Positions 45,639 through 53,497 of a stretch of 64,000 nucleotides of DNA are shown here, piece after piece. Made by a program: the position numbers and the translations under genes. Source of the stretch: Planococcus sp. APC 4015 (GTDB taxonomy: Bacteria > Actinomycetota > Actinomycetes > Actinomycetales > Microbacteriaceae); contig JASDDH010000002.1 of assembly GCA_030407505.1 (NCBI GenBank), positions 62,001-126,000 on the forward strand, written 5' to 3'. Under the pieces are notes generated by a model. That model ran no database searches. It had not been told where the DNA came from and worked only from the letters and a program-made list of their open reading frames with translations. Position 1 is the stretch's first letter, and every line of letters begins with the position of its first letter.

Positions 45639-46496
45639 CTACTCCGCGTCGATACGAACGTCGAGTCCGAGGTCGAGCGCGCGGGCCGAGTGCGTGAGCG
45701 CGCCGACCGAGATCACGTCGACACCGGTCTCGGCGATCGCGCGCACGGTGTCCAGCGCCACCCCTCCCGACGCCTCGACCGTCGCCCGCCCCGCCACCTG
45801 GGCGACGCCGGTGCGCAGATCGTCGAGGGTGAAGTTGTCGAGCATGATCGTGCCGATGCCTGCGCCGAGGACGGGCTCGATCTGCTCCAGCCGATCGACC
45901 TCGACTTCGATGTGGGTGGTGTGGGGGAGTGCAGCCTTGGCCGTGCGGAGCGCCTCGGTGACCGACGTCCCCGACCTCGTAAGCACCGCGAGGTGGTTGT
46001 CCTTGGCCATCACGGCATCCGACAGCGAATGCCGGTGGTTGCGGCCGCCGCCGTCTCGCACGGCCTGACGCTCGAACGCCCGCAGACCGGGGGTGGTCTT
46101 GCGGGTGTCCGCGATGCGCGTGCCGGTGTGGGCGACCTCGGCGACGTATCGCGCGGTCAGGGTCGCGATACCCGACATCCGCTGCACGAAATTCAGCCCG
46201 ATGCGCTCGGCCGTCAGCACCGCGCGGGCCGGGCCCGTGACGACCGCGAGCACGTCGCCCGGCTGGAACCATGCGCCGTCCGCGACGTCCACCTGCACCT
46301 CGACCCGCGGATCGGTGAGCCGGAATGCCGCCGAGAAGACCTCGCCGCCAGAGAACACCCCCGCTTCGCGCGCGACGAGCTCGGCGCTCGCCGTCGCCGA
46401 CGCCGGGATCAGCGCTTCGCTCGTGATGTCACCCCAGGGGGCGTCCTCTTCCAGAGAGGCGCCCACGACGCGGTCGATGATCGCGCGGGTCAGCAT
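45639..46496 (-). CDS. nadC: Nicotinate-nucleotide diphosphorylase (quinolinate phosphoribosyltransferase)
   Basis: 285 residues from ATG 46496, which shares its A with the nadB stop (TGATG). It converts quinolinate and PRPP to nicotinate mononucleotide, CO2 and pyrophosphate. Family motifs are LNFVQRMSGIATLTA, IADTRKTTPGLRAFE, GGGRNHRHSLSDAVMAKDNH and VEASGGVALDTVRAIAETG. The third NAD gene of the operon. Confidence 0.95.
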   Translation of the reverse strand: MLTRAIIDRVVGASLEEDAPWGDITSEALIPASATASAELVAREAGVFSGGEVFSAAFRLTDPRVEVQVDVADGAWFQPGDVLAVVTGPARAVLTAERIGLNFVQRMSGIATLTARYVAEVAHTGTRIADTRKTTPGLRAFERQAVRDGGGRNHRHSLSDAVMAKDNHLAVLTRSGTSVTEALRTAKAALPHTTHIEVEVDRLEQIEPVLGAGIGTIMLDNFTLDDLRTGVAQVAGRATVEASGGVALDTVRAIAETGVDVISVGALTHSARALDLGLDVRIDAE

Positions 46497-48190
46497 CAGG
46501 CGACCGCCCCTGACGAGTAAGCGCGCCGGATGTCGTCGATCCACCATCGCGCGACCATCGATCCCGAGGGATACGGGTTCGCCGCGAGCACGTCATCGAT
46601 CGTGGAGGTGCCGGCGATCGCGTCCGCGACCGACGGTGCGTCCTGGTCGGAACGGAAGTGCGCCCCGACCGAGTCGGTCCGCGCGTGCGCGGCGTCGACC
46701 AGGGCGGTCGCGACGGTCAGCAGGTTCTCATCCTCGAAGTCGCTCTCCGTCCGGGGATTCCGCATCTGCGATCGCCATGCTTCCAGCAGGGCCGCTGCGA
46801 GGCGCAGTCCCGCCGAGTCGCGCACGAGGCCCGCGTGCTCCCACATGATCTGCTGGAGTGCCTCTCTCGAGAAGGATGCGGCGGCAGAGCCGGTCATCCT
46901 CCACCCGGGGCCCACAGCGGTGGGAGCAGAATCGGGAACGTCGAATGTCGGCCAGAGACCGGATGCCGCGTCCTCGGCGATCGCGTCGCCGGCGCGCGCG
47001 CCGAACACCGCGCCTTCGAGCAGCGAGTTCGATGCGAGCCGGTTGGCGCCGTGCACTCCGGTGCGGGCGACCTCGCCGACGGCGTAGAGGCCGGGAACCG
47101 TGCTGCGTCCGTGCAAGTCGGTCGTGATGCCGCCCATCACGTAATGCGCGGCCGGAGTGACCGGGATCGGTGCCACGGCCCAGTCGAGCCCGCGTGCGCG
47201 TACGGCGGCGTCGATCGTCGGGAACCGACTCGACAGGAACTCGCGGCGCTCGGCCTCGGTCGCCCGCAGCCCCGTGGCGTCGAGGAAGACGGGACGGCCG
47301 TCCTGCAGATCCATCTGGTGCGCGATGGCCCGCGCGACGATGTCACGCGGGGCGAGCTCGCCGTCGGGGTGCGCGTCGAACGCGAAGCGGCGGCCGTTCT
47401 CGTCGACGAGCGTCGCGCCCTCGCCGCGCACGGCTTCCGAGACCAGGAATGCGTCGCCCGCGCCGATGATCGTCGGGTGGAACTGGACGAACTCGAGATC
47501 GGAGACGGCAGCCCCGGCGCGCATCGCCGCCGCGATGCCGTCGCCGGTGGCCACGGGCGGATTGGTCGTGTGCGCGTAGAGCTCTCCGGCGCCGCCGGTG
47601 GCCAGGACCACGGCGTCTGCGGCGACGCGCTCGTGGCGCCCGGCCGAGTCGACCGTCTCACCGACGATCAGGTCCACGCCCGTCGCCCGTCCGCCCTCGA
47701 TCACGAGGTCGAGGAGGAACGCGTGCTCGATGACGCGAACGGCGCTCGCCCGCAGGCGGGACACGAGCGCGCGCTCGATCGCCGTCCCGGTGGCGTCGCC
47801 GCCGGAGTGGAGGATGCGCGGGTACGAGTGCGCGGCTTCGAGACCCTTGACGTACGCGCCGTCCTCGCCGCGGTCGAAGGCGACGCCGAGCGCCACGAGC
47901 TCGCGGATGCGCGCGGGCCCTTCGTCGACGAGCACGCGCACCGCGTCGGGGTCGCTGAGCCCCGCGCCTGCGACGAGGGTGTCGCGGGCGTGGTCTGCAG
48001 CGCTGTCGTCGTCGAACATGACGCCCGCGATGCCGCCCTGGGCGTATCGGGTGTTGGCGTGCTCGAGCACGTCCTTCGTCACCAGGGTCACCCGGCATCC
48101 GCGCTCGACGGCATGGAGCGCCACGGTGAGCCCGGCGATGCCGGACCCGACGACGACCGCGTGCGGTCGCTGAGCCCGTCGAAGCGTCAT
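46496..48190 (-). CDS. nadB: L-aspartate oxidase
   Basis: 564 residues. FAD-dependent oxidation of L-aspartate to iminoaspartate. VVVGSGIAGLTVALHA binds FAD; NTRYAQGGIAGVM, LEFVQFHPTII, TPAAHYVMGGI and GVHGANRLASNSLLEG are diagnostic. ATG 48190 overlaps the nadA stop by four bases (ATGA). The first residues TLRRAQRPH are encoded by a copy of the dispersed repeat. An upstream ATG at 48205 is possible. Confidence 0.95.
   Translation of the reverse strand: MTLRRAQRPHAVVVGSGIAGLTVALHAVERGCRVTLVTKDVLEHANTRYAQGGIAGVMFDDDSAADHARDTLVAGAGLSDPDAVRVLVDEGPARIRELVALGVAFDRGEDGAYVKGLEAAHSYPRILHSGGDATGTAIERALVSRLRASAVRVIEHAFLLDLVIEGGRATGVDLIVGETVDSAGRHERVAADAVVLATGGAGELYAHTTNPPVATGDGIAAAMRAGAAVSDLEFVQFHPTIIGAGDAFLVSEAVRGEGATLVDENGRRFAFDAHPDGELAPRDIVARAIAHQMDLQDGRPVFLDATGLRATEAERREFLSSRFPTIDAAVRARGLDWAVAPIPVTPAAHYVMGGITTDLHGRSTVPGLYAVGEVARTGVHGANRLASNSLLEGAVFGARAGDAIAEDAASGLWPTFDVPDSAPTAVGPGWRMTGSAAASFSREALQQIMWEHAGLVRDSAGLRLAAALLEAWRSQMRNPRTESDFEDENLLTVATALVDAAHARTDSVGAHFRSDQDAPSVADAIAGTSTIDDVLAANPYPSGSMVARWWIDDIRRAYSSGAVA
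48164..48185. repeat. Single dispersed-repeat copy at the nadB start
   Basis: CGGTCGCTGAGCCCGTCGAA at 48164-48183 resembles the terminal unit GGTCCCTGAGCCTGTCGAAG. On the minus strand it encodes residues 3-9 of NadB. Confidence 0.65.
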
Positions 48191-49539
48191 GACGCGTTCG
48201 TCCATCCGGATGCCGGAGCGGCCGGCGGCTTGGCCGCCAGCATCCGCTCGAGGGCGAGGCGTGCCGGGTCGGCGACGTCGGCGGGTACCGTGATGCGGTT
48301 GACGACCGCGCCGGCGACGAGGCTCTCGAGCACCCACGCGAGGTACCCCGGGTGGATGCGGTACATCGTCGAACACGGGCAGACGACGGGGTCGAGGCAG
48401 AAGATCTCGTGTTGCGGGTTCGCGGCCGCGAGGCGCTGCACCAGGTTCACCTCGGTGCCGATCGCGAACGTCGTCGGCTCGGTCGCGGCCTCGATCGCGC
48501 GACGGATGTAGTCGGTCGAGCCCGCTTCGTCGGCGGCATCCACCACCGCCATCGGGCACTCGGGGTGCACGATGACCCGCACGCCGAGGTGCTCGATGCG
48601 GGCGGTCTCGATCTGCTCGACGGTGAAACGGCGGTGCACCGAGCAGAAGCCGTGCCACAGGATGACCCGCGCGTCCTCGATCTCGGTGACGGATGCCCCA
48701 CCGAGCGGCTTGCGCGGATTCCACATCGGCATCTGCTCCAGCGGCACGCCCATCGCCTTGGCGGTGTTGCGGCCGAGGTGCTGGTCGGGGAAGAAGAGCA
48801 CGCGGCGCCCGCGCTCGAAGGCCCACTCCAGCACGGTCTGCGCGTTCGAGGAGGTGCACACGATCCCGCCGTGGCGGCCGACGAAGCCCTTGATCGCGGC
48901 GGAGGAGTTCATGTACGTGACCGGGATGACGGGCACGAGGCCGTCGCCATCCACGGCATCCATGTCGCCGTAGACGTCTTCGAGCTGCTCCCAGCACTCC
49001 TCGACCTGGTCGATGTCGGCCATGTCGGCCATCGAGCATCCCGCGGCGAGGTTCGGGAGGATGACGGCCTGACGCGGCTGCGACAGCAGATCGGCGGTTT
49101 CGGCCATGAAGTGCACGCCGCAGAACACGATCGCCTCGGCGTCGGGATGCTCGAGCGCCGCATTCGCGAGCTGGAACGAGTCGCCCACGTAGTCGGCGTG
49201 GCGGATGACCTCTTCGCGCTGGTAGAAGTGACCCAGCACCACCACCCGGTCGCCGAGGGTCGCCTTGGCTGCGATGATGCGGGCGTCGAGCTCCTCGTCG
49301 GTCGCGTCGCGGTACTCCTGCGGCAGCTCGCCCTGGCGCGGTGATCCAGTCGGGATCACGTCGCCCATCGACGAGCCGGGGCCGTAACCGGGACGGATGT
49401 CGAAGTTCCACGGACCCTCGGCGAGGTCGGTGTTGCACGTCTCGGCTGTCGAGTCTCCCGCGACGATCGCGCGGATGACGTGGTCGACGGACGGATCGGC
49501 GGGAGACTCCGGGCGGGGCTGCAGGGTCAGGGTCGTCAT
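48187..49539 (-). CDS. nadA: Quinolinate synthase A
   Basis: 450 residues, at the long end for NadA, with a ~90-residue N-terminal extension. It condenses iminoaspartate with DHAP to quinolinate using a [4Fe-4S] cluster. Candidate Cys ligands are in IVFCGVHFMAET, IVCTSSNAQT and DPVVCPCSTMYR; VLGHFYQREEVIRHADYVGD is diagnostic. ATG 49539 overlaps the regulator stop (ATGA). Second gene of the operon. Confidence 0.95.
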   Translation of the reverse strand: MTTLTLQPRPESPADPSVDHVIRAIVAGDSTAETCNTDLAEGPWNFDIRPGYGPGSSMGDVIPTGSPRQGELPQEYRDATDEELDARIIAAKATLGDRVVVLGHFYQREEVIRHADYVGDSFQLANAALEHPDAEAIVFCGVHFMAETADLLSQPRQAVILPNLAAGCSMADMADIDQVEECWEQLEDVYGDMDAVDGDGLVPVIPVTYMNSSAAIKGFVGRHGGIVCTSSNAQTVLEWAFERGRRVLFFPDQHLGRNTAKAMGVPLEQMPMWNPRKPLGGASVTEIEDARVILWHGFCSVHRRFTVEQIETARIEHLGVRVIVHPECPMAVVDAADEAGSTDYIRRAIEAATEPTTFAIGTEVNLVQRLAAANPQHEIFCLDPVVCPCSTMYRIHPGYLAWVLESLVAGAVVNRITVPADVADPARLALERMLAAKPPAAPASGWTNAS

Positions 49540-50300
49540 GGCCTTCTCTTTCGGGACGAGGAAGCACGGTCGGCGAGCGGGCCGAGATCGGCGAGCTCCA
49601 CCTCGCGGTTGTAGCGGTACAGGCGCGCGGGCCGGTGGTTGCCGGTGCGGAAGCCGTCGGTGGGGATGAGGGTGCCGGAGTTCTCGACCTGCCGACGGAA
49701 GTTCGCGGGGTCGAGGCGGCGATCGAGGATCGACTCGTACACCTCTCGCAGCTCCGCCAGGGTGAACTCGTCGGCCAGCAGCCCGTGCGCGATGCGGCTG
49801 TAGCCGACCTTGTTGCGCAGGCGCCACAGGGCGTACTCGACGATGTCGTTGTGGTCGAAGGCCAGTCGGGGGAGCGTCGCGGCGTCGAACCACGCGACGT
49901 TCTCGCGCGGCTCCTCGATCGGCGACGCGAGGCCCGTGGAAGCCTCGTCGGCGCGCAGGAGCGCCCAGTACACGATCGAGACGACCCGGGTCGGCGACCG
50001 GTCGACGGCCCCGAACGCGTAGAGCTGCTCGAGATAGCTCGGCGCGAGGCCGGTGGTCTCGGCGAGGGTGCGGGATGCCGCGGCATCCATCTCCTCCGCA
50101 TCGTCGAGCCAGCCGCCCGGGAGCGCCCACAGACCCTCGTGCGGGTCGCGCGTGCGCCGCACGAGCGGAAGCGCGAGGGTGGCGCGGTCGGCGCCGCGAT
50201 GCCGACGCAGCGTGAAGATGACGGTCGAGACCGCGACGCGGGTGAGCGCGTCGACCGCGATGCCGGGCGATGATCCGGGGGAGAGGGTTGTTTGTGTCAT
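49536..50300 (-). CDS. NrtR-type Nudix regulator of NAD synthesis
   Basis: 254 residues. An N-terminal Nudix domain (about 25-160) and a C-terminal winged helix (EVYESILDRRLDPANFRRQV, GNHRPARLYRYNRE). The Nudix box reads GWLDDAE...RTLAETTGL, so two of the catalytic Glu of REUxEE are Thr. Loss of hydrolysis with retained ADP-ribose binding is known for NrtR repressors. First gene of the NAD operon; a palindrome overlaps its promoter, so it likely represses itself and the operon. Confidence 0.85.
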   Translation of the reverse strand: MTQTTLSPGSSPGIAVDALTRVAVSTVIFTLRRHRGADRATLALPLVRRTRDPHEGLWALPGGWLDDAEEMDAAASRTLAETTGLAPSYLEQLYAFGAVDRSPTRVVSIVYWALLRADEASTGLASPIEEPRENVAWFDAATLPRLAFDHNDIVEYALWRLRNKVGYSRIAHGLLADEFTLAELREVYESILDRRLDPANFRRQVENSGTLIPTDGFRTGNHRPARLYRYNREVELADLGPLADRASSSRKRRP

Positions 50301-50308
50301 GGTGACTC

Positions 50309-50321
50309 TAAGTGCATCTTA
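50309..50321. promoter_or_regulatory. Candidate NrtR operator over the NAD operon promoter
   Basis: TAAG-N5-CTTA (TAAGTGCATCTTA) lies nine bases upstream of the regulator ATG. On the minus strand it reads TAAGATGCACTTA, and its TAAGAT is a plausible -10 box, so binding would block transcription start. Confidence 0.5.
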
Positions 50322-50397
50322 TTGTCATCTCGACCAGAACACAAACGGGCGCCCTCACAGGGTCGCTCTTCTACCCTGGCCGTGGAAGGGAGCGCCT

Positions 50398-51570
50398 GTG
50401 ATCGTCGTCGACGTGCTCATCGTCGTGGTGCTGATCGTCGCCCTGGTCGGCGGCATCCGGCGCGGATTCTTCGCGAGCATCGGCACCCTGGCCGGCGTCG
50501 TCGCCGGCGGATTCGCCGCGCTCTGGGTCACCCCGCTCGTGAGCGCGTGGGTGCCGTCACCGGAGTGGCGCGGCATCGCGGTGCTCGGCAGCGTCATCGG
50601 GCTGCTCGTCCTCGGCGCGACGCTGGGGTCCCTCATCGGCACGGCTCTGCGCAGCGGCACCGACCGGCTCAAGCTGCGCGGCATCGAGCGGTTCCTCGGC
50701 GGGGTGGCCGGCGTCACCATCGCAGCGCTCGCCGTCGCCCTGGTCGCCCCGGCGGTGACGGCCGTCGGCGTTCCGGGCATCTCGTCGGCGGTGGGATCGT
50801 CTCGCGTCGTGCAGATGATCGACCGGCTCACCCCTCCGGTGGTCGACTCCGCGCTCGCCGAGCTGCGCTCCGCGGTGCTCGACGACGGGCTCCCGAGCCT
50901 CGGCGACCTGCTCGCGCCCGGCACGGCGTCGCCGCAGCCTCCCGTCGCGCTGGATGATCCCGAGCTCCAGCAGGCCGCGGCATCCGTCGCCCGCGTCTCG
51001 GGCACCGCCTATTCGTGCGGCCGCAGCTCGACCGGCAGCGGCTTCGTCGTGGCCCCCGACCGCGTCGTGACGAATGCGCACGTCGTGGCGGGCGTCGACA
51101 CGCCGATCGTCGAGCTGCCGGGCGGATCCGCCCGCGAAGGGCGCGTCGTCTACTTCGATCCGATCGACGATCTCGCCGTCATCGCCGTCGACGACCTCGA
51201 CGCACCGCCGCTCGCGCTGTCGGCCACGATCCCCGCCGGCACATCCGCGGTCATCCAGGGATACCCCCTCGGCGGACCGTTCACGATGACCGGCGCCGGG
51301 GTGCTGTCGGTGGGCACGGTGCCCGTCGCCGACATCTACGATTCGCAGCTCACGCCGCGCGAGATCTACTCGCTGCAGTCCGAGGTGCGCCCGGGCAACT
51401 CCGGCGGCCCCCTGCTCACCGACGACGGCGCCGTGGCGGGCGTCGTCTTCGCCCGCGCGCAGAACGATGCCACGCGCGGCTACGCGATGACGCTCGCCGA
51501 GCTGTCTCCCGTCGCCGATCAGGCGTCGTCGCTGAGTGATCCGGTGGCGTCGGGGGAGTGCATCGGCTGA
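50398..51570 (+). CDS. MarP-like membrane serine protease
   Basis: 390 residues from GTG 50398, with AAGGGAG seven bases upstream. Four CvpA-like helices (about 1-125) are followed by a trypsin-fold protease outside the membrane. Triad: His about 227 in VTNAHVV, Asp about 257 in DDLAVIAV, Ser about 335 in GNSGGPLL. Two Cys (YSCGRSS, GECIG) may form a disulfide. The mycobacterial MarP is needed for acid tolerance; the same role here is inference. It is divergent from the NAD operon. Confidence 0.9.
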   Translation: MIVVDVLIVVVLIVALVGGIRRGFFASIGTLAGVVAGGFAALWVTPLVSAWVPSPEWRGIAVLGSVIGLLVLGATLGSLIGTALRSGTDRLKLRGIERFLGGVAGVTIAALAVALVAPAVTAVGVPGISSAVGSSRVVQMIDRLTPPVVDSALAELRSAVLDDGLPSLGDLLAPGTASPQPPVALDDPELQQAAASVARVSGTAYSCGRSSTGSGFVVAPDRVVTNAHVVAGVDTPIVELPGGSAREGRVVYFDPIDDLAVIAVDDLDAPPLALSATIPAGTSAVIQGYPLGGPFTMTGAGVLSVGTVPVADIYDSQLTPREIYSLQSEVRPGNSGGPLLTDDGAVAGVVFARAQNDATRGYAMTLAELSPVADQASSLSDPVASGECIG

Positions 51571-51617
51571 CGCGCCCGCTATGCTGGCCGGGTAACTGAA
51601 GACAGGCCGCATGACGT

Positions 51618-51876
51618 GTGCGGGAGAGCGATTTCGAGCGCAGCGAGAAATCGGGTTGAGGAGGCGCGCCAGCGCCGTATCGAAACCCAGGTGACCTTCG
51701 ACTCCACGGGTCTCCGTCTGCGATCGGATCCACCGAAGGAGCAAGCCTCCCCGCCAATCTCTCAGGTCCGCGTACCGCACCACGTCCGGCCGCTCTGGAA
51801 AGCGATTCTCACGAATCCGCCGACGGTGAAAACCGGATGCCGCGCATCCGGTGAAGCTCTCAGGCCCATGACAGAG
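51618..51876 (+). ncRNA. Tandem glycine riboswitch
   Basis: Aptamer 1 (51618-51780) is closed by GTGCGG/CCGCAC and has GGGAGAG, CCGAAGGAGCAAGCC and AATCTCTCAGG. Aptamer 2 (51793-51876) is closed by CTCTG/CAGAG and has CCGACGGTGAAA and GAAGCTCTCAGG. The two-aptamer layout in front of gcvT is classic and switches on the glycine cleavage operon when glycine is abundant. Aptamer 1 is swollen by an inserted repeat (51629-51688). The ribosome site GGGAGA of gcvT follows at about 51920. Confidence 0.93.
51629..51688. repeat. Palindromic repeat inserted in glycine aptamer 1
   Basis: Hairpin CGATTTC/GAAATCG (51629-51653), then GGGTT...AACCC (51653-51688) enclosing GGCGC/GCGCC (51663-51676). These 60 bases stand between GGGAGAG and the rest of aptamer 1, where about 20 bases are usual. 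The sequence looks like a dispersed extragenic palindrome. Confidence 0.7.
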
Positions 51877-51929
51877 GGGGAGTTCCTCGGTCGCCACCCG
51901 GCGACCGCCCGACGAACGCGGGAGAACTC

Positions 51930-53117
51930 ATGTCCGACCTCCGCACCACCGCTCTGCACGACCGCCATGAGGCCCTCGGTGCGTCCTTCACGGACTTCGG
52001 CGGATGGTCGATGCCCGTCCGCTACACGTCCGACCTCGCCGAGCACCACGCCGTGCGCGCGGCGGCGGGTCTGTTCGACATCTCGCACATGGCCGAATTC
52101 CTCGTGACCGGGAGCGAGTCTGCGGGTTTCCTCGACTACGCGCTCGCCGGCGCCGTCTCGCCGATGAAGATCGGCAAGGCGAAGTACTCGCTCGTGCTGG
52201 CCGATTCCGGCGGCATCGTCGACGACGTCATCGTCTACCGCATCGCCGAGGACAGGTTCCTGGTGATAGCCAACGCCGGCAACCGCGACGCCGTCGCCGC
52301 CGCCTTCGCCGAGCGCGCGCAACGTGCACCGGTCGCGGCTTCCTTCCTCGCCGAGCGTCCCGACGGGGGGTCGTCCTTCCTCTTCATCGAGGGCGTGTCG
52401 GGTCTCGCCCGCATCGAAGACGTCACCGACCAGCTCTCGCTCATCGCGGTCCAGGGACCCTCAGCACGCGCCATCGTGCAGGCGACGGCCGACATCACCG
52501 ATGTCGCGCCGGCTCTCGACGACCTCGCGTACTACGCATGGTCGGCCGGATCCTTCGGCGGCGAGCCGCTTCTGATCGCGCGCACGGGGTACACGGGTGA
52601 GGACGGCTACGAGCTCCTCGTGCCGAACCGCCTCGCCGCGGGACTCTGGGACGCCCTGCTGACCGCGGGGGCGCCGCTCGGGCTCGTGCCCGCAGGACTC
52701 GCCGCGCGCGACACGCTGCGCCTGGAGGCGGGCATGCCCCTCTACGGCCACGAGCTGTCGCTCGACATCGTCCCCGCCCAGGCGGGTCTGGGTCGCGTCG
52801 TCGCGGCATCCAAGCCGGACTTCGTCGGCAAGCAGGCGCTCGAGCGTGCCGACGGCGGCGACGCGCCGGTGCTCGTCGGGCTCGTCGCCGACGGCAAGCG
52901 CGCCGGGCGTGCCGGATACGGCGTCTACGACGGCGACGAGCGCGTCGGCGAGATCACCAGCGGCGCCCTCAGCCCGACGCTCGGACACCCCGTCGCCATG
53001 GCGTTCGTCTCGCCCGGCGCGAGCGAACCCGGCACCTCCCTGTTCATCGACGTGCGCGGAACCCGCATCCCCGCCACCGTCACCGCCCTGCCCTTCTACA
53101 AGAGGAACGCGAAATGA
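51930..53117 (+). CDS. gcvT: Glycine cleavage T protein (aminomethyltransferase)
   Basis: 395 residues. It moves the methylene group from the aminomethyl-lipoyl H protein to tetrahydrofolate and releases ammonia. Motifs: [40 protein letters not shown] and [15 protein letters not shown]. The ATG at 51930 has GGGAGA five bases upstream. First gene of the riboswitch-controlled operon; its stop overlaps gcvH by four bases. Confidence 0.96.
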   Translation: MSDLRTTALHDRHEALGASFTDFGGWSMPVRYTSDLAEHHAVRAAAGLFDISHMAEFLVTGSESAGFLDYALAGAVSPMKIGKAKYSLVLADSGGIVDDVIVYRIAEDRFLVIANAGNRDAVAAAFAERAQRAPVAASFLAERPDGGSSFLFIEGVSGLARIEDVTDQLSLIAVQGPSARAIVQATADITDVAPALDDLAYYAWSAGSFGGEPLLIARTGYTGEDGYELLVPNRLAAGLWDALLTAGAPLGLVPAGLAARDTLRLEAGMPLYGHELSLDIVPAQAGLGRVVAASKPDFVGKQALERADGGDAPVLVGLVADGKRAGRAGYGVYDGDERVGEITSGALSPTLGHPVAMAFVSPGASEPGTSLFIDVRGTRIPATVTALPFYKRNAK

Positions 53118-53497
53118 CCGATCTCACCAGCCTCAAGTACACCGCCGAGCACGAGTGGATCGCCTTCGACGGCGATGTGGCCACGGTCGGCATCACCGAT
53201 TTCGCGGCCGACAAGCTCGGTGACGTGGTCTTCGTCGAACTGCCCGATGCGGGCAGCTCCGTCGAGGGCGCGACCGTCGTCGGCGAGATCGAGTCGACGA
53301 AGTCGGTCGGCGAGCTCTACGCGCCGCTGAGCGGAGAGGTCGTCGAAGCGAATCAGGATGTCGTCGACGACCCCTCGCTCGTGAACTCCGACCCCTTCGG
53401 CGCGGGCTGGCTCGTCAAGATCCGCGCCACCGAGACCGACGTCGAGGGTCTGCTGGACCGCGACGCGTACGTCGCGCTGACGGGCGGCGACGAGTGA
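53114..53497 (+). CDS. gcvH: Glycine cleavage H protein
   Basis: 127 residues. The lipoylated Lys is about residue 63 in [15 protein letters not shown]; the hybrid motif domain fills the protein. It shuttles the aminomethyl group between GcvP, GcvT and the L protein. It overlaps gcvT upstream and gcvP downstream, each by four bases. Confidence 0.96.
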   Translation: MTDLTSLKYTAEHEWIAFDGDVATVGITDFAADKLGDVVFVELPDAGSSVEGATVVGEIESTKSVGELYAPLSGEVVEANQDVVDDPSLVNSDPFGAGWLVKIRATETDVEGLLDRDAYVALTGGDE

